DNA of 64,000 bases from Streptomyces spinoverrucosus (GTDB taxonomy: Bacteria; Actinomycetota; Actinomycetes; Streptomycetales; Streptomycetaceae): positions 4,481,001 to 4,545,000 of the forward strand of contig NZ_JADPZX010000001.1 of the NCBI RefSeq assembly GCF_015712165.1, in the 5' to 3' direction. Below, one piece after another: positions 9,524 through 17,427 of this stretch. Below the pieces are notes generated by a model. The model did no database searches. It had not been told where the DNA came from and was given only the letters and a program-made list of their open reading frames with translations. The position numbers and the translations under genes were made by a program. Every line of letters starts with the position of its first letter. Within the stretch, counting starts at the first letter, position 1.

Positions 9524-9772
9524 ATGGCTGACACCACACGCATCACGGTGACACTCCCCACCGAGCAGGTGGCGGAGCTGAAGAAGATCACGGACAACAT
9601 CTCCGGCTACGTGGCCGAAGCGGTCGCCAGACAGATCCGGCACCAGCTTCTGGGGGCCGACCTGCGCAGCCACACAGACGAGCACGGGGCCTTCAGTGAG
9701 GAAGAGCTGGCCGAGGCGCGGGCGCGGATCTTCGGTGCGACGCAGGCCGCCGGTGGCGCGAGCGCCGCGTGA
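9524..9772 (+). CDS. VapB-like antitoxin, ribbon-helix-helix type
   Basis: The 82-residue protein starts with a ribbon-helix-helix strand (TTRITVTLPTEQVAELKKI) that would dimerise and bind the operator just upstream. An acidic C-terminal tail (HTDEHGAFSEEELAEARARI) is of the kind that neutralises a PIN toxin. The start is chosen at ATG 9524, not ATG 9512, because TATGCT lies at the right distance for a leaderless start at 9524. The stop overlaps the toxin start (GTGA), as is usual in toxin-antitoxin pairs, so synthesis is probably coupled. Confidence 0.82.
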   Translation: MADTTRITVTLPTEQVAELKKITDNISGYVAEAVARQIRHQLLGADLRSHTDEHGAFSEEELAEARARIFGATQAAGGASAA

Positions 9773-10170
9773 GCGGGCACATTGAGACTGTCGTCCTGGA
9801 CAGTGAGGGGCTGTCGGCCTGGGTGGCGCAGGACCGGAAGGTTCTGGCGATGTTCCAGGTGTTCCACGACATGGGAGCGGACCTTGTCGTCAGCGCCAAC
9901 ACCATCGTGGAGGTGAGCCACGCCAGGGTGAACCTGTCCCGACTGCAATGGGCGCTCTCCCGGGTCAAGGTGGAGCCGGTCACGGAGGCGGCGGCCAAGG
10001 CGGCGGCACAACTGCTCAAGGGTGCCGGTCTGCACGGACACAAGTACGCGATCGACGCCACCGTCGCCGAAGCGGCCTTGCGTCAGCCTGACCCGGTCGC
10101 CATCCTCACGTCGGACGTCGATGACATGACCCGGCTGTGCGGCAGCAAGGTCCGGATGATCGGGCTATGA
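9769..10170 (+). CDS. PIN-domain ribonuclease toxin, VapC-like
   Basis: The 133-residue product has the PIN-domain acidic set: an N-terminal Asp (VVLDSEGLSAWV), a conserved Glu (TIVEVSHAR), a third Asp (YAIDATVAEAAL) and a fourth (ILTSDVDDMTRL). Family members cleave RNA, often tRNA, when released from their antitoxin. GTG 9769 overlaps the antitoxin stop by four bases. The length is typical of VapC. The pair sits 150 bp left of the tRNA-Ser-associated island and outside its att1 boundary. Confidence 0.85.
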   Translation: MSGHIETVVLDSEGLSAWVAQDRKVLAMFQVFHDMGADLVVSANTIVEVSHARVNLSRLQWALSRVKVEPVTEAAAKAAAQLLKGAGLHGHKYAIDATVAEAALRQPDPVAILTSDVDDMTRLCGSKVRMIGL

Positions 10171-10320
10171 CCGCGGCATCGTCCCGGGGCCATGGGCGAA
10201 TGCGCCTGGATCCGCCGAGAACCGAAGTCGCCGCAGTTCAGCCCGCGATGGGTGAATGAGGCGTCGACGGATGCGGGGGCATGACTGCGTTCGGTGTCAA
10301 AGCTGCAACCCAGGGCATGC
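10171..10320. other. non-coding stretch left of att1
   Basis: No convincing gene lies between the PIN toxin and the terminator at 10321. If the island inserted into tRNA-Ser as inferred, this is the original chromosomal flank that once lay directly 3' of the tRNA gene. Confidence 0.4.
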
Positions 10321-10362
10321 CGAAGAGCTGGACCGTGATGAGCGGTCCAGCTCTTCGTTTTT
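10321..10362. terminator. intrinsic terminator at att1
   Basis: A perfect 15-bp stem (CGAAGAGCTGGACCG / CGGTCCAGCTCTTCG) with a 7-base loop is followed by TTTTT at 10358-10362. Equivalent hairpins with different stem sequences stand just left of att2 and att3. Confidence 0.85.
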
Positions 10363-10363
10363 C

Positions 10364-10433
10364 GCCTGTTCAGGCGGCTGCGGAGGATACGAGAGTCGAA
10401 CTCGTGAGCGGTTGCCCCCAACACGCTTTCCAA
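10364..10433. repeat. att1: degenerate copy of the tRNA-Ser 3' half
   Basis: Positions 10381-10433 match the 3' half of the intact tRNA-Ser (29167-29219) except for two substitutions (GATTCG to GAGTCG, GAGGGG to GAGCGG). The match stops at the anticodon, the usual crossover zone of tyrosine integrases. The outer GCCTGTTCAGGCG is also shared. This is the left end of the island; the missing 5' half shows it is not a tRNA gene. Confidence 0.85.
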
Positions 10434-10524
10434 ATGTTCGTCTGAGGGTTCGGCGAGGGCCGGGGATGTTCTGACCTGCGATGAAGCGGGTGGTAGTGGG
10501 CCTTCCGGACGATGCTGGACGAGG

Positions 10525-10549
10525 GTGAATGAGACCAAAACTGAGACCA
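10525..10549. repeat. element A arm repeat, left copy
   Basis: GAGACC (10531-10536), AAAACT, GAGACC (10543-10548) within a 25-bp sequence that recurs identically at 13243-13267 near the other end of the element. The 12-bp period puts both half-sites on one face of the helix, as expected of integrase arm sites. Confidence 0.6.
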
Positions 10550-10749
10550 GAGAGCAACTGGCCTTCGCTAGTTGGCGGAGCGCGGTGGGCTGTGTCTACA
10601 GATGCGGCGTGTGGATCTTGCAAGCAGCGCCAGCCACCTCGGCTGGAAAGCGTCGTGGAACGTGCTGGCGCGGTAGAGAGTCTCGGTGATCCAGGTGCTC
10701 AGCGACCTTGGTCGCCCTATCCTGATGGAAGGTCAGACAGGTGGGGGCG

Positions 10750-11531
10750 ATGGCAGCATCGGGGGAGACGAGGCCGGAAGCCGCAACGGTGCGGAACGAG
10801 TTCGCCCTGGAGCGGTACCGGTACATCCTGCAGCAGATCCACGCGGTGAATGAGAATGCGCACCGTTTCCTTGCCGTCTATCAGACGCTCGCCACCACCC
10901 TTGTCGGCGCGGCTCTGGCGCTCTTCGTGGGATACCGCAAATGGGATGTGGCGTCGGATACCGCGCGGAGCGGCGTGATCGGGCTTCTGGTCCTCACGAC
11001 GGTGGTCGCCGCGTTCACCATCACGCTGATCGTCGTGGGCGCCCTCGCCTCGCTTTTTCCCTTACAGCACAGGGCCTGCTCCGTCCGGTCGATGTCGCGG
11101 CATGGGCCGCACAGCGGACAGAAGTCTTCCTGGCCTCAGGCCCAAATGTCGCTGCCCGGACCCGGCCACCGCAGGTCTATCACTACCTGTCAGGGCGGAA
11201 CGTGCAACTCCCCGACAACTGGGTCGTCTTCTTCCTGAGAGCGCCTCTTCCTCCTTTCGCAGGCGTTTTCCCGGATATTCTGAACCGTGATGCGGCGTAT
11301 GAATTCGCGCGCAACCATCCCACTCTGACCTGGGAGAAGGTCTGGTGGCGAATGTCCGGTGGCCTTTACGGGCTCTTCTTGCGTGCCCTGTGCGAGGCTT
11401 GGCTGTGCACCATTGAGGACCTGCTTGCTCCGCTCGAACAGCGTCACTGGTCCGACTCCCTGGCCTTCGACGACGAGGCACTGGACCCTGTCTGGGGCTA
11501 TCTACTGCAGCGTCCTGACAACCCCAGCTGA
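10750..11531 (+). pseudogene. disrupted gene for a two-TM membrane protein fused out of frame to another coding segment
   Basis: ATG 10750, preceded by AGGTGG, encodes RNEFALERYRYILQQIHAVN and two transmembrane helices (TLATTLVGAALALFVGY and GLLVLTTVVAAFTITLIVV), then runs out of frame near 11055. From about 11060 to 11531 a different frame has protein-like composition (YHYLSGRNVQLPDNWVVFFL, AWLCTIEDLLAPLEQRHW) and ends in TGA. Either one gene with a frameshift or two gene pieces joined by a deletion would give this. I do not recognise a function. A TATCCT at about 10718 could be a -10. Confidence 0.55.
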
Positions 11532-11583
11532 AGGCAGCTGATCATCTCCGTGGTGGCTGCCGTTCCGGTCTCGGTGCGCGCCT

Positions 11584-13056
11584 TCACTCCTGGCTGTAGA
11601 GCGCAGCCAGGTCGATGAGACGGACATCAGTGTCGGCTTCCGCTGCTGCATGGGCTTTGTCGTTGAATCCTGCTCCGCTGAAACAGATCAGCCGAGTGTC
11701 GGTGGTGTCATAACGTCCGGCCTGGCTGACAAGGCTGCGGATATGCCTGAGGCGGTCGATGTGGGCAATGCCCATGGTGTCATTCCACTTGGCCTCTCCG
11801 ATGGCCAGGAGCGGAGGTTTGCCGGCGTCGGCGATGCCGATCACCGCCACGTCGACCTCATGGCCGATGCGAGCCTTGGAGTCGTGGACCACGCCATGTC
11901 CCACGCGGGCGGCCAGACCGCCCAGAAGATCGGGATCGGCATGATGGAGAGCCCAGTCGCGACAGACCTGTTCGAAATGAGGCCCCAGGACATTGCTTAC
12001 GAAGCGTCGGCGGCTGGCTTGCCAGACTCGTGTCGCACTGCCCGGGCGCTCGAGCTGGTCCCATACCGGGCGCATGATCGCGTGGTAGAAGCCGATCAGC
12101 GGTTCTGCGATGCGATACGTGGGACGGTTGTCACGGAATGCGTCCGCGTCGCGGTGGAGCAGTCCCGCGTCTTCCAGAACGTTGATGGGGTGCGCGATAT
12201 CGGTGGCCTTGCGTTCCAGATAGCCGGCCATGCCGCCTCGGGTGGCGTTGCCATCGGCGACGGCGGCCAGGACGGACAGGTACAGGGCGGTGTCGCGAAG
12301 GTCGGGCTCTTCGGCCAACAGGTAGCGGGCCTCGCGGAAGAGGGGGGTCTCGGGATTGAGGACCGTGCGGACAACCCAGTCGTCGAAGTCGTCCGGCTCC
12401 TTGGGAGTGTCGCCGCGCGCGAACTCGCGCCGATAGGCGGGCGTGCCGCCGACGATCGCGTTGACCTTCATGGCCAGATGGGGGTCGGTGATGCCCCAGA
12501 AGTCCGCGGCGAGGCGGTGGTCGAGGGGGCGGACGACCAACTCCAGGCCCGCCCGTCCACGCAGCGGGGCGTTGCCCGACAGTAGTCGGCCCATGAAGGA
12601 CAGCGCCGAGCCGCACAGCAGCAGCCGAGTGCGCGAGCGGGTGCGCTGATCACGCAGGGGCCGCAGAGCCTCCTGGATGATTGAGGGCAGTTCCGGATTG
12701 GCCTTGGCCAGGTACGGAAACTCGTCGATCACCACGGGGACGGGGCGTTCGGAGCCGAGGGCAAGCAGCGCGTCGACCACCTCTGACCAGTTGGCGAAGT
12801 GGAACGGGCTGGCGGGCCGGACGTGATCGGTCAGCGCGGTGCTGATCCTCCGCAGCGACTCGGCGTCCGTAGCTTCGGTCGCACCGAAGTAGAAACCTTC
12901 GGCGGCGCGGCACGCGGCGTCGAGCAGGAAGGTCTTGCCTTGGCGGCGACGTCCGGAGACCACGCCGAGAGTCGCGCCCGGCTGTGGGTCGGTGATGAAC
13001 CGCCTCAGCGCCGACCACTCGTAGTCCCGGTCGAACATCTCGGCAGGCTTTTCCAT
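11584..13056 (-). CDS. archaeal-type AAA ATPase with C-terminal PD-(D/E)XK nuclease-like domain
   Basis: The 490-residue protein has Walker A GRRRQGKT (residues 35-42), the GRRRxGKT form typical of archaeal-type ATPases, and Walker B VVIDEFPYL with Asp111-Glu112. A winged-helix-like middle follows. The C-terminal part is of DUF234 type, with EVDVAVIGI followed by LLAIGEAKW; this E-x-D and GEAK pattern is a PD-(D/E)XK nuclease signature. The frame is open far upstream, but the ATPase domain begins near MEKPAEMFDRDYEW, so I start at ATG 13056. Role unknown; such proteins often occur on mobile DNA. It is the only intact gene of element A. Confidence 0.82.
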   Translation of the reverse strand: MEKPAEMFDRDYEWSALRRFITDPQPGATLGVVSGRRRQGKTFLLDAACRAAEGFYFGATEATDAESLRRISTALTDHVRPASPFHFANWSEVVDALLALGSERPVPVVIDEFPYLAKANPELPSIIQEALRPLRDQRTRSRTRLLLCGSALSFMGRLLSGNAPLRGRAGLELVVRPLDHRLAADFWGITDPHLAMKVNAIVGGTPAYRREFARGDTPKEPDDFDDWVVRTVLNPETPLFREARYLLAEEPDLRDTALYLSVLAAVADGNATRGGMAGYLERKATDIAHPINVLEDAGLLHRDADAFRDNRPTYRIAEPLIGFYHAIMRPVWDQLERPGSATRVWQASRRRFVSNVLGPHFEQVCRDWALHHADPDLLGGLAARVGHGVVHDSKARIGHEVDVAVIGIADAGKPPLLAIGEAKWNDTMGIAHIDRLRHIRSLVSQAGRYDTTDTRLICFSGAGFNDKAHAAAEADTDVRLIDLAALYSQE

Positions 13057-13242
13057 GCCACACCCCCAGATATAGAAGTACGCCTCCATGAAACATACCC
13101 CTATATGTGAGAAGGAGGTGTGTACCTGCGCGGATGTCGCTCGGTAATCGCCATGCCGCATCCGCGAGTGCCCCGTGAGTGGGGTCAAAGTTCGCGGGAG
13201 CGGCGAGCCGCACATGCGAGAAGAATGCCTTGAATGTCCGAA

Positions 13243-13267
13243 GTGAATGAGACCAAAACTGAGACCA
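13243..13267. repeat. element A arm repeat, right copy
   Basis: Identical to the 25-bp sequence at 10525-10549, with GAGACC at 13249-13254 and 13261-13266. It lies immediately left of the att2 terminator. Confidence 0.6.
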
Positions 13268-13275
13268 ACGCACAA

Positions 13276-13315
13276 CGAGGAGTCGGACCGCGCATTGCGG
13301 TCCGACTCCTCGTTT
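13276..13315. terminator. intrinsic terminator at att2
   Basis: A perfect 16-bp stem (CGAGGAGTCGGACCGC / GCGGTCCGACTCCTCG) with a GCATT loop, followed by TTT. It occupies the same place relative to the att core as the hairpins at att1 and att3. Confidence 0.8.
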
Positions 13316-13316
13316 C

Positions 13317-13386
13317 GCCTGTTCAGGCGGCTGCGGAGGATACGAGATTCGAACTCGTGAGGGGTTGCCCCCAACACGCTTTCCAA
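13317..13386. repeat. att2: copy of the tRNA-Ser 3' half between the two elements
   Basis: The 53-bp core 13334-13386 is identical to 29167-29219 inside the tRNA-Ser gene. It is the left attachment site of the AICE and the right attachment site of element A. The sequence diverges after the anticodon position (CTTTCCAA), so it is not a functional tRNA. Confidence 0.9.
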
Positions 13387-13484
13387 CTGTCCGCGCGGCC
13401 GTTCGGGGGCGTTCATAGGGGTTCGCGGGGCAGGTCAGACGGGGTGCGCGTACGGCGGTGAACGATGGTGGCCGTCGGCGTACT

Positions 13485-13502
13485 GGACAAAGACCAGGAC
13501 AA
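13485..13502. repeat. element B arm repeat, left copy
   Basis: GGACAA (13485-13490), AGACCA, GGACAA (13497-13502). The same bipartite sequence, with one difference in the spacer, occurs at 29073-29090 near the right end of the element. Probable integrase or excisionase arm site. Confidence 0.55.
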
Positions 13503-13568
13503 GACACAGGGGCGATCCCCGGCCTTCTTCGTCTGACTACTTTCGGCTGATGTATCGAAAGCCGAGCA

Positions 13569-15344
13569 TCAGACGTCGGCGCTCGACTCCTTGGCCTTTT
13601 GTAGCAGAGCCTCCTGGTTACGACGGCTGCGCACATCGTCCTTGCGCAAGCTCCTGCCCTCGTTCAAGACAGACTGAAACTGCTCGGTGGCAAGCTCGAC
13701 TGCAGTAGTGATCGCTCCTTCAATCTTCTCCGAGTCTGAAATCTTGAACCTCAGCTTCTTAGCGCCCCTCAGCCGTTGTTTAGCTGCCTCTGTCTCAGAG
13801 GTTTCGAAGATAGGCACAATTTCCGGCGTGATCAGAGCGGACACCATCATCGCGATGTGATACTTCGCGGCTTTGAGAGTGGTCGAGTCGGGTGTTCGGG
13901 CGAAGAATCTGTCTACCCGATACAAAATCCAGGCCGCGTAGTAGTAGGCCTCAACGGAGTATTCACCCCAAACGAACGAACCCTCAACCTCTAGCTCCTT
14001 CGGAGCACCGATCGCTCGGAAAGAATCACCGAACAGTGTTGCAGCGACCGCTCGGTTAAGTTCGGGAGTTGTGACAACGCGAGTCCGCGGGAAATCAAGA
14101 GACGCATGCTGGTTCTGCCGCAGATAACGTAGGCCGTTTACGCCCGATTGGTTGAAAAACTCTTCCACGTCTTTCGCCATCTGGGAACTCGCCTGAATGT
14201 CAGTTGAGCCGATGGGAGTTTGCAGGTTAGTAGCGATCGCCACGTTCGTTCGCACCCCAGCGTCGCCTGAGCTGACGATCTTCACTGGGATCCAAAGGTC
14301 AGAGAGGAGGGCCGGCTTGGCCTTAACCTCTGCGCTTGCCGCCCACCTAACGAGCTGGTGGCTTGTCTGCCCGCCATTTACGATCTGATACCCGGAGATG
14401 AAGAATCTGTCACCCGACCCTCGGAGAGATGTCGCAATGATCGTGAGTCCGTTGTTGAGGAAGGGGAAGTGCTCGCGGTCGTCGCTCTGAAGGGTTCTCG
14501 TGATCCGGATATTCACTGGGTTGTGACTACCGAGATCGAGACGCACATTGTCGTCGAAGATCCCTGGTCGTACGGAGCCAGTTTCATCCGTCAGCAACTT
14601 CATCACCTCCTTGCCGGACAAGAGCCCGATGTAAGCCTCACTCACCCGCTCAGTCGCAGGGATGGTCTGCCGCTTTTCAAAGTTGAACTGAATGTTCTGT
14701 GGTCCGTGACGTTCTTTCAGCTTTGCAGCTAGTGCATCGTGGCCATGAGTGTTGAGGTGCAAAGGTTCTGAATAAATGCCCTGGGATCGAATACGATCGA
14801 TCGCTTCTGTGACCTGAAGTTCTTGCTGTGCACTCTTCCCGTCATTGCTGCTGGTGGTGACGTAGAAGAGTTCGCACGGGATTCGCGTGTCTTGAAACTT
14901 GTCACCGTTCTCTGCGATCCGATCGATCAAAGCAGCCAGGTCAACCAGGGCCGGAGGAAGCTTGACGCTCTTCGCCTTAATCGCGTACTTTGTCACGGCC
15001 TCGACGCCGTGGAGGAACTTCGCGATGAGCTTAGAGTCGTAGGACTCGCTTGTCTTAGCCTGGATGAAGAGTACCCGCGCTGAATTGGACGCCTGATCTG
15101 AGATAAGATCGTCGATCTCTGAGGGTTCCGAGACGATCTGTCCGTTGACTACGACGGCAGCGATGTCGATGCCCTCGTCGGTCCCACCGCCGAGAACAGC
15201 GCGCTCAATCTGCTCGACATCGTCCCGTACATAAGGGAAGAGGTAGTTGGCTGCGACGTACAGCTCGAACTGCTTCGCCTCGTCTCCCTCAAAGCCAAAG
15301 TCTCGTGCAAACTTGGCCACTCGCTTTCCCGTGAGCGTGTGCAC
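13569..15344 (-). CDS. AIPR-family (abortive infection phage resistance) protein
   Basis: The 591-residue protein carries the AIPR hallmarks FPFLNNGLTIIATSLRG and the motif YQIVNGGQTSHQL in its centre. The N-terminal 100 residues contain GGGTDEGIDIAAVVVN and VLFIQAKTS. Asp60 and Gln95-Ala-Lys97 resemble a D-(x)n-QxK restriction-endonuclease-like core. GTG 15344 follows AGGGGG at a spacing of six. Base use is clearly poorer in G/C than in the rest of the element, with many A/T-ending codons, so the gene has a different origin. It lies just inside the left att site, transcribed away from the transfer genes, the usual place for cargo. Family members have been linked to phage exclusion; activity here is inferred. 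Confidence 0.85.
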   Translation of the reverse strand: MHTLTGKRVAKFARDFGFEGDEAKQFELYVAANYLFPYVRDDVEQIERAVLGGGTDEGIDIAAVVVNGQIVSEPSEIDDLISDQASNSARVLFIQAKTSESYDSKLIAKFLHGVEAVTKYAIKAKSVKLPPALVDLAALIDRIAENGDKFQDTRIPCELFYVTTSSNDGKSAQQELQVTEAIDRIRSQGIYSEPLHLNTHGHDALAAKLKERHGPQNIQFNFEKRQTIPATERVSEAYIGLLSGKEVMKLLTDETGSVRPGIFDDNVRLDLGSHNPVNIRITRTLQSDDREHFPFLNNGLTIIATSLRGSGDRFFISGYQIVNGGQTSHQLVRWAASAEVKAKPALLSDLWIPVKIVSSGDAGVRTNVAIATNLQTPIGSTDIQASSQMAKDVEEFFNQSGVNGLRYLRQNQHASLDFPRTRVVTTPELNRAVAATLFGDSFRAIGAPKELEVEGSFVWGEYSVEAYYYAAWILYRVDRFFARTPDSTTLKAAKYHIAMMVSALITPEIVPIFETSETEAAKQRLRGAKKLRFKISDSEKIEGAITTAVELATEQFQSVLNEGRSLRKDDVRSRRNQEALLQKAKESSADV

Positions 15345-15602
15345 TTAATCCCCCTAGGCAGCGCGAGCGCTGATCGTCATCACGGTGTGTTTGTCAGTGA
15401 GCGTAGCGTCTGGGTTGCCGTCGACGTCAGGACTTTGCCGAGCCGAGCGGATCATCACTTGAGTGAGCCAGTTCTGAGTGCCGGCGGCGGTCCGCTTCAG
15501 TACCGGGCGAACCTAGAAGGGCAGAAGGATCCACCGGATAGATGGAAACCGAGACTGGCGCGACCTCACTTGGAGGCCGCGCCCGTCTTCTGTTGGTGCC
15601 GC
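15345..15602. other. spacer between the AIPR gene and the XRE-TPR gene
   Basis: This 258-bp gap should hold the AIPR promoter. Weak inverted complementarity (GGCGCGACCTC / GAGGCCGCGCC, about 15558-15581) may act as terminator for the XRE gene. No ORF is supported. Confidence 0.3.
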
Positions 15603-16850
15603 TCAGGAAGGGAGGAATCCCGGCTTCTCACGGCCCAGCTCCTGCAGGCGGTTCAGGTAGTCCTGTGCCGCCGGCTCCTTGCTGTAGCGCTGCCTCATGA
15701 CGGCCGCGAGTTCTCGGCTGGTCATGATGAGGGAAGGGACGGACTGTCGGTCGCCCTGAAGCGCTCGCTCGCCATGGATGAGGGCCTGTTCGAGGTCGCC
15801 CTCACGTGCTGCGGTGACTCCGAGCGTTACCCGCGCTTCGGCGTTCCGCATGGGTGAGCGTTCCGTGCCGTCGAAGTCCGTTCCGGCGCGTAGAACCTCG
15901 TCCGCGAGCGTCCGAGCAAGCCGATCCTCTCCTACCAGCCGGTAGCAGTCCATCGAGTAGAAATCGAACTTGGCGGGGTCCACCACGAAGTGGTTGTCCA
16001 GGTTCTCGGGGTGCGGCATCCCTTCAAGCAGCCGGCGCCCCTTGTCCAGTGCCACCTCAACCTGTCGGCGGTCTCCGAGTCGCGCCCATGCCTTGGCTTC
16101 CTGGCCTGCGAGCTGTACGGCAACGCCATGGGTCGGTGCTGCCTCTGATCCGGCCTGCGCTGCCGCGATGACACCGCGATAGTCGCCGGTCGTGAGGGCG
16201 AACCACGCCCGCATCTCGTGCGCCCACCCCGCCACCTCTGGGTGCTCTGCCTCCGTCGCGAGCGACAGGGCGGCGCGGCGTGTCGACTCGGCCGCGTGGC
16301 GGTCTCCCGTGTCGTACTCGACGCAGCCGACGAGCAAGGCGAGCCAGCCCGACAGGGCGAGCACTTCGCGGTGCTGGGCGAGCGTGAGGTTCTTCGCGGT
16401 CAGGTCAACGACGCGGCGAAGCCACTGCCGCCCCTCGATGAGGAGCTGACCACTCGGCATGAACGGGTACTCAGAGCAGAGGCGGTCCGTGGTGATCCGG
16501 AGAGCATCGAGCGTCGCGCTGTCGACGTCGGACCGGTTCAGGCGACTCACGATCTCCAGAGTCTCCATGCCGCTCGCTGCCAAGATCTCCTTGTCTCCGT
16601 CCCGGCGAGACGGCGCAGGGAAGAGGGCGTGCGTCACCGTGCCGAACACGGCCGCGATGATCGGTTGGTAGAAGTCGTTCGGTGCCTGGCCGGACTCCCA
16701 GCGCTTCCACTGGCGAATCATGCTGTCCTCTGCCGGCAGCTCCGTGGGCGCGTGCGCACGCAGGGCCCTGACCGCGTCACGCTGTGACCAGTCGCGCGCC
16801 TGTCGTTCGGCAGCGATGCGTCGCGCCCATGCGGGCCTGTCGTCAGTCAT
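15603..16850 (-). CDS. XRE-family transcriptional regulator with TPR domain
   Basis: The 415-residue protein has a Cro/C1-type HTH in its first about 70 residues (WARRIAAERQARDWSQRDAVRALRAHA ... MIRQWKRWESGQ, in pieces), followed by a long alpha-helical TPR-like domain (GWLALLVGCVEYDTGDRHAA, GWAHEMRAWFALTTGDYRGV). Such fusions act as peptide- or signal-responsive regulators and are frequent in Streptomyces and its AICEs. It is transcribed leftward, parallel to the AIPR and GntR genes. A perfect palindrome GGACATGTCC about 80 bp upstream of the ATG, set among GGGGACAG repeats, may be its operator. Confidence 0.85.
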   Translation of the reverse strand: MTDDRPAWARRIAAERQARDWSQRDAVRALRAHAPTELPAEDSMIRQWKRWESGQAPNDFYQPIIAAVFGTVTHALFPAPSRRDGDKEILAASGMETLEIVSRLNRSDVDSATLDALRITTDRLCSEYPFMPSGQLLIEGRQWLRRVVDLTAKNLTLAQHREVLALSGWLALLVGCVEYDTGDRHAAESTRRAALSLATEAEHPEVAGWAHEMRAWFALTTGDYRGVIAAAQAGSEAAPTHGVAVQLAGQEAKAWARLGDRRQVEVALDKGRRLLEGMPHPENLDNHFVVDPAKFDFYSMDCYRLVGEDRLARTLADEVLRAGTDFDGTERSPMRNAEARVTLGVTAAREGDLEQALIHGERALQGDRQSVPSLIMTSRELAAVMRQRYSKEPAAQDYLNRLQELGREKPGFLPS

Positions 16851-16889
16851 GCGCCCTCCTCCGAGTGCCTACTCCGAGTCTCGCGCGCG

Positions 16890-16939
16890 GGCAGGGGGGA
16901 CAGGGAAGGGGACAGAGGGGTGTCACTGGACATGTCCCC
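16890..16939. promoter_or_regulatory. candidate operator upstream of the XRE-TPR gene
   Basis: Two GGGACAGs (about 16898-16918), TGTCA and the 10-bp palindrome GGACATGTCC (16928-16937) form a cluster of related half-sites in the 158-bp gap between the gntR and XRE genes. Binding by either regulator is inferred only from position. Confidence 0.35.
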
Positions 16940-17008
16940 ACCTCCCGTCCGCCGTCCCCTGGCTGTCACTTACCTCACACACTCCGTTACTCCCATGCTG
17001 GTTGCAGA

Positions 17009-17344
17009 TCAAGCGCCACCTGATGCGGAGCGGCTTTCCAGTGCTTCGAGCCGTTCGGTCAACGCCTGGAGTTGGGAGCGGATTTCCTTGATGTCATCAC
17101 GTACGTCGCCACCCGGGGCAGACCCGTCGCTGACGAAGTTGCCCAGGTTCCCTGCCGACACGATCAGCCCCTCGGCCCGGAGTGCGGCTAGCCCGTTCTG
17201 GATGGTCTGGCTGGCGTATCCGAAGCGGTCCATCAGCTCTCGCTGAGAGGGGAGTTTCTCCCCCGGCTTCATCTTCTTGATGTCGTCGCGCAGCGCGTCT
17301 GCGACCTGCACCGCCTTCGGCTTGGGCCCTCCTGTGACAGTCAT
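17009..17344 (-). CDS. small GntR-family repressor
   Basis: The 111-residue protein has a GntR winged HTH (VADALRDDIKKMKPGEKLPS, QRELMDRFGYASQTIQNGL, IVSAGNLGNFV) and then only a short C-terminal helix likely to form a coiled coil (DIKEIRSQLQALTERLEALE). No FCD or UTRA ligand domain is present. GntR-type KorSA-like repressors control transfer functions in pSAM2-type elements; this is the likely counterpart (inference). It is divergent from the rightward operon, with repeated ACTAGT-containing sites in between. Confidence 0.87.
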   Translation of the reverse strand: MTVTGGPKPKAVQVADALRDDIKKMKPGEKLPSQRELMDRFGYASQTIQNGLAALRAEGLIVSAGNLGNFVSDGSAPGGDVRDDIKEIRSQLQALTERLEALESRSASGGA

Positions 17345-17358
17345 GCCTTGAGGGTACC

Positions 17359-17427
17359 CACCACAGCGAACTAGTGCGCATCACCCCACAGGGGTTGTGC
17401 ACCACAGCAGACTAGTGCAAGCTAGTC
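17359..17427. promoter_or_regulatory. repeated operator between gntR and the rightward operon
   Basis: A CACCACAGC-RR-ACTAGTGC sequence occurs twice, at 17359-17377 and 17400-17418, 41 bp apart (about four helical turns). The second copy extends into a perfect inverted repeat GACTAG-TGCAAG-CTAGTC (17410-17427). Position immediately upstream of the repressor start suggests autoregulation. Confidence 0.6.

Larger units (their letters stand above)
10381..13386. mobile_element. element A: about 3-kb integrase-less element between att1 and att2
   Basis: The segment is bounded by two copies of the tRNA-Ser-derived core. It carries its own internal pair of GAGACC-n6-GAGACC repeats, one near each end (10531-10548 and 13249-13266), placed like arm sites of a tyrosine-integrase attP. 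Contents are a disrupted membrane-protein gene and an ATPase/nuclease gene. No integrase, transfer or replication gene is present. It is best read as a decayed or cis-mobilisable relative of the AICE next to it, stacked in the same target. Confidence 0.65.

Noticed and set aside
10364..10433. tRNA-like sequence that could be called a second tRNA-Ser
   Set aside because: Only the 3' half is present, with two substitutions and no 5' half or anticodon stem partner; it is an attachment site.
13317..13386. tRNA-like sequence between the two elements
   Set aside because: It matches the tRNA-Ser 3' half exactly, but the sequence beyond the anticodon does not restore a 5' half; attachment site.
13087..13416. 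Longer start for the archaeal-type ATPase
   Set aside because: The extension would translate through the att2 core, terminator and arm repeat and has no recognisable protein character.
13234..13461. Short ORF across att2
   Set aside because: It reads through the arm repeat, hairpin and tRNA-derived core; its look-alike at att1 shows that the conservation is at DNA level.
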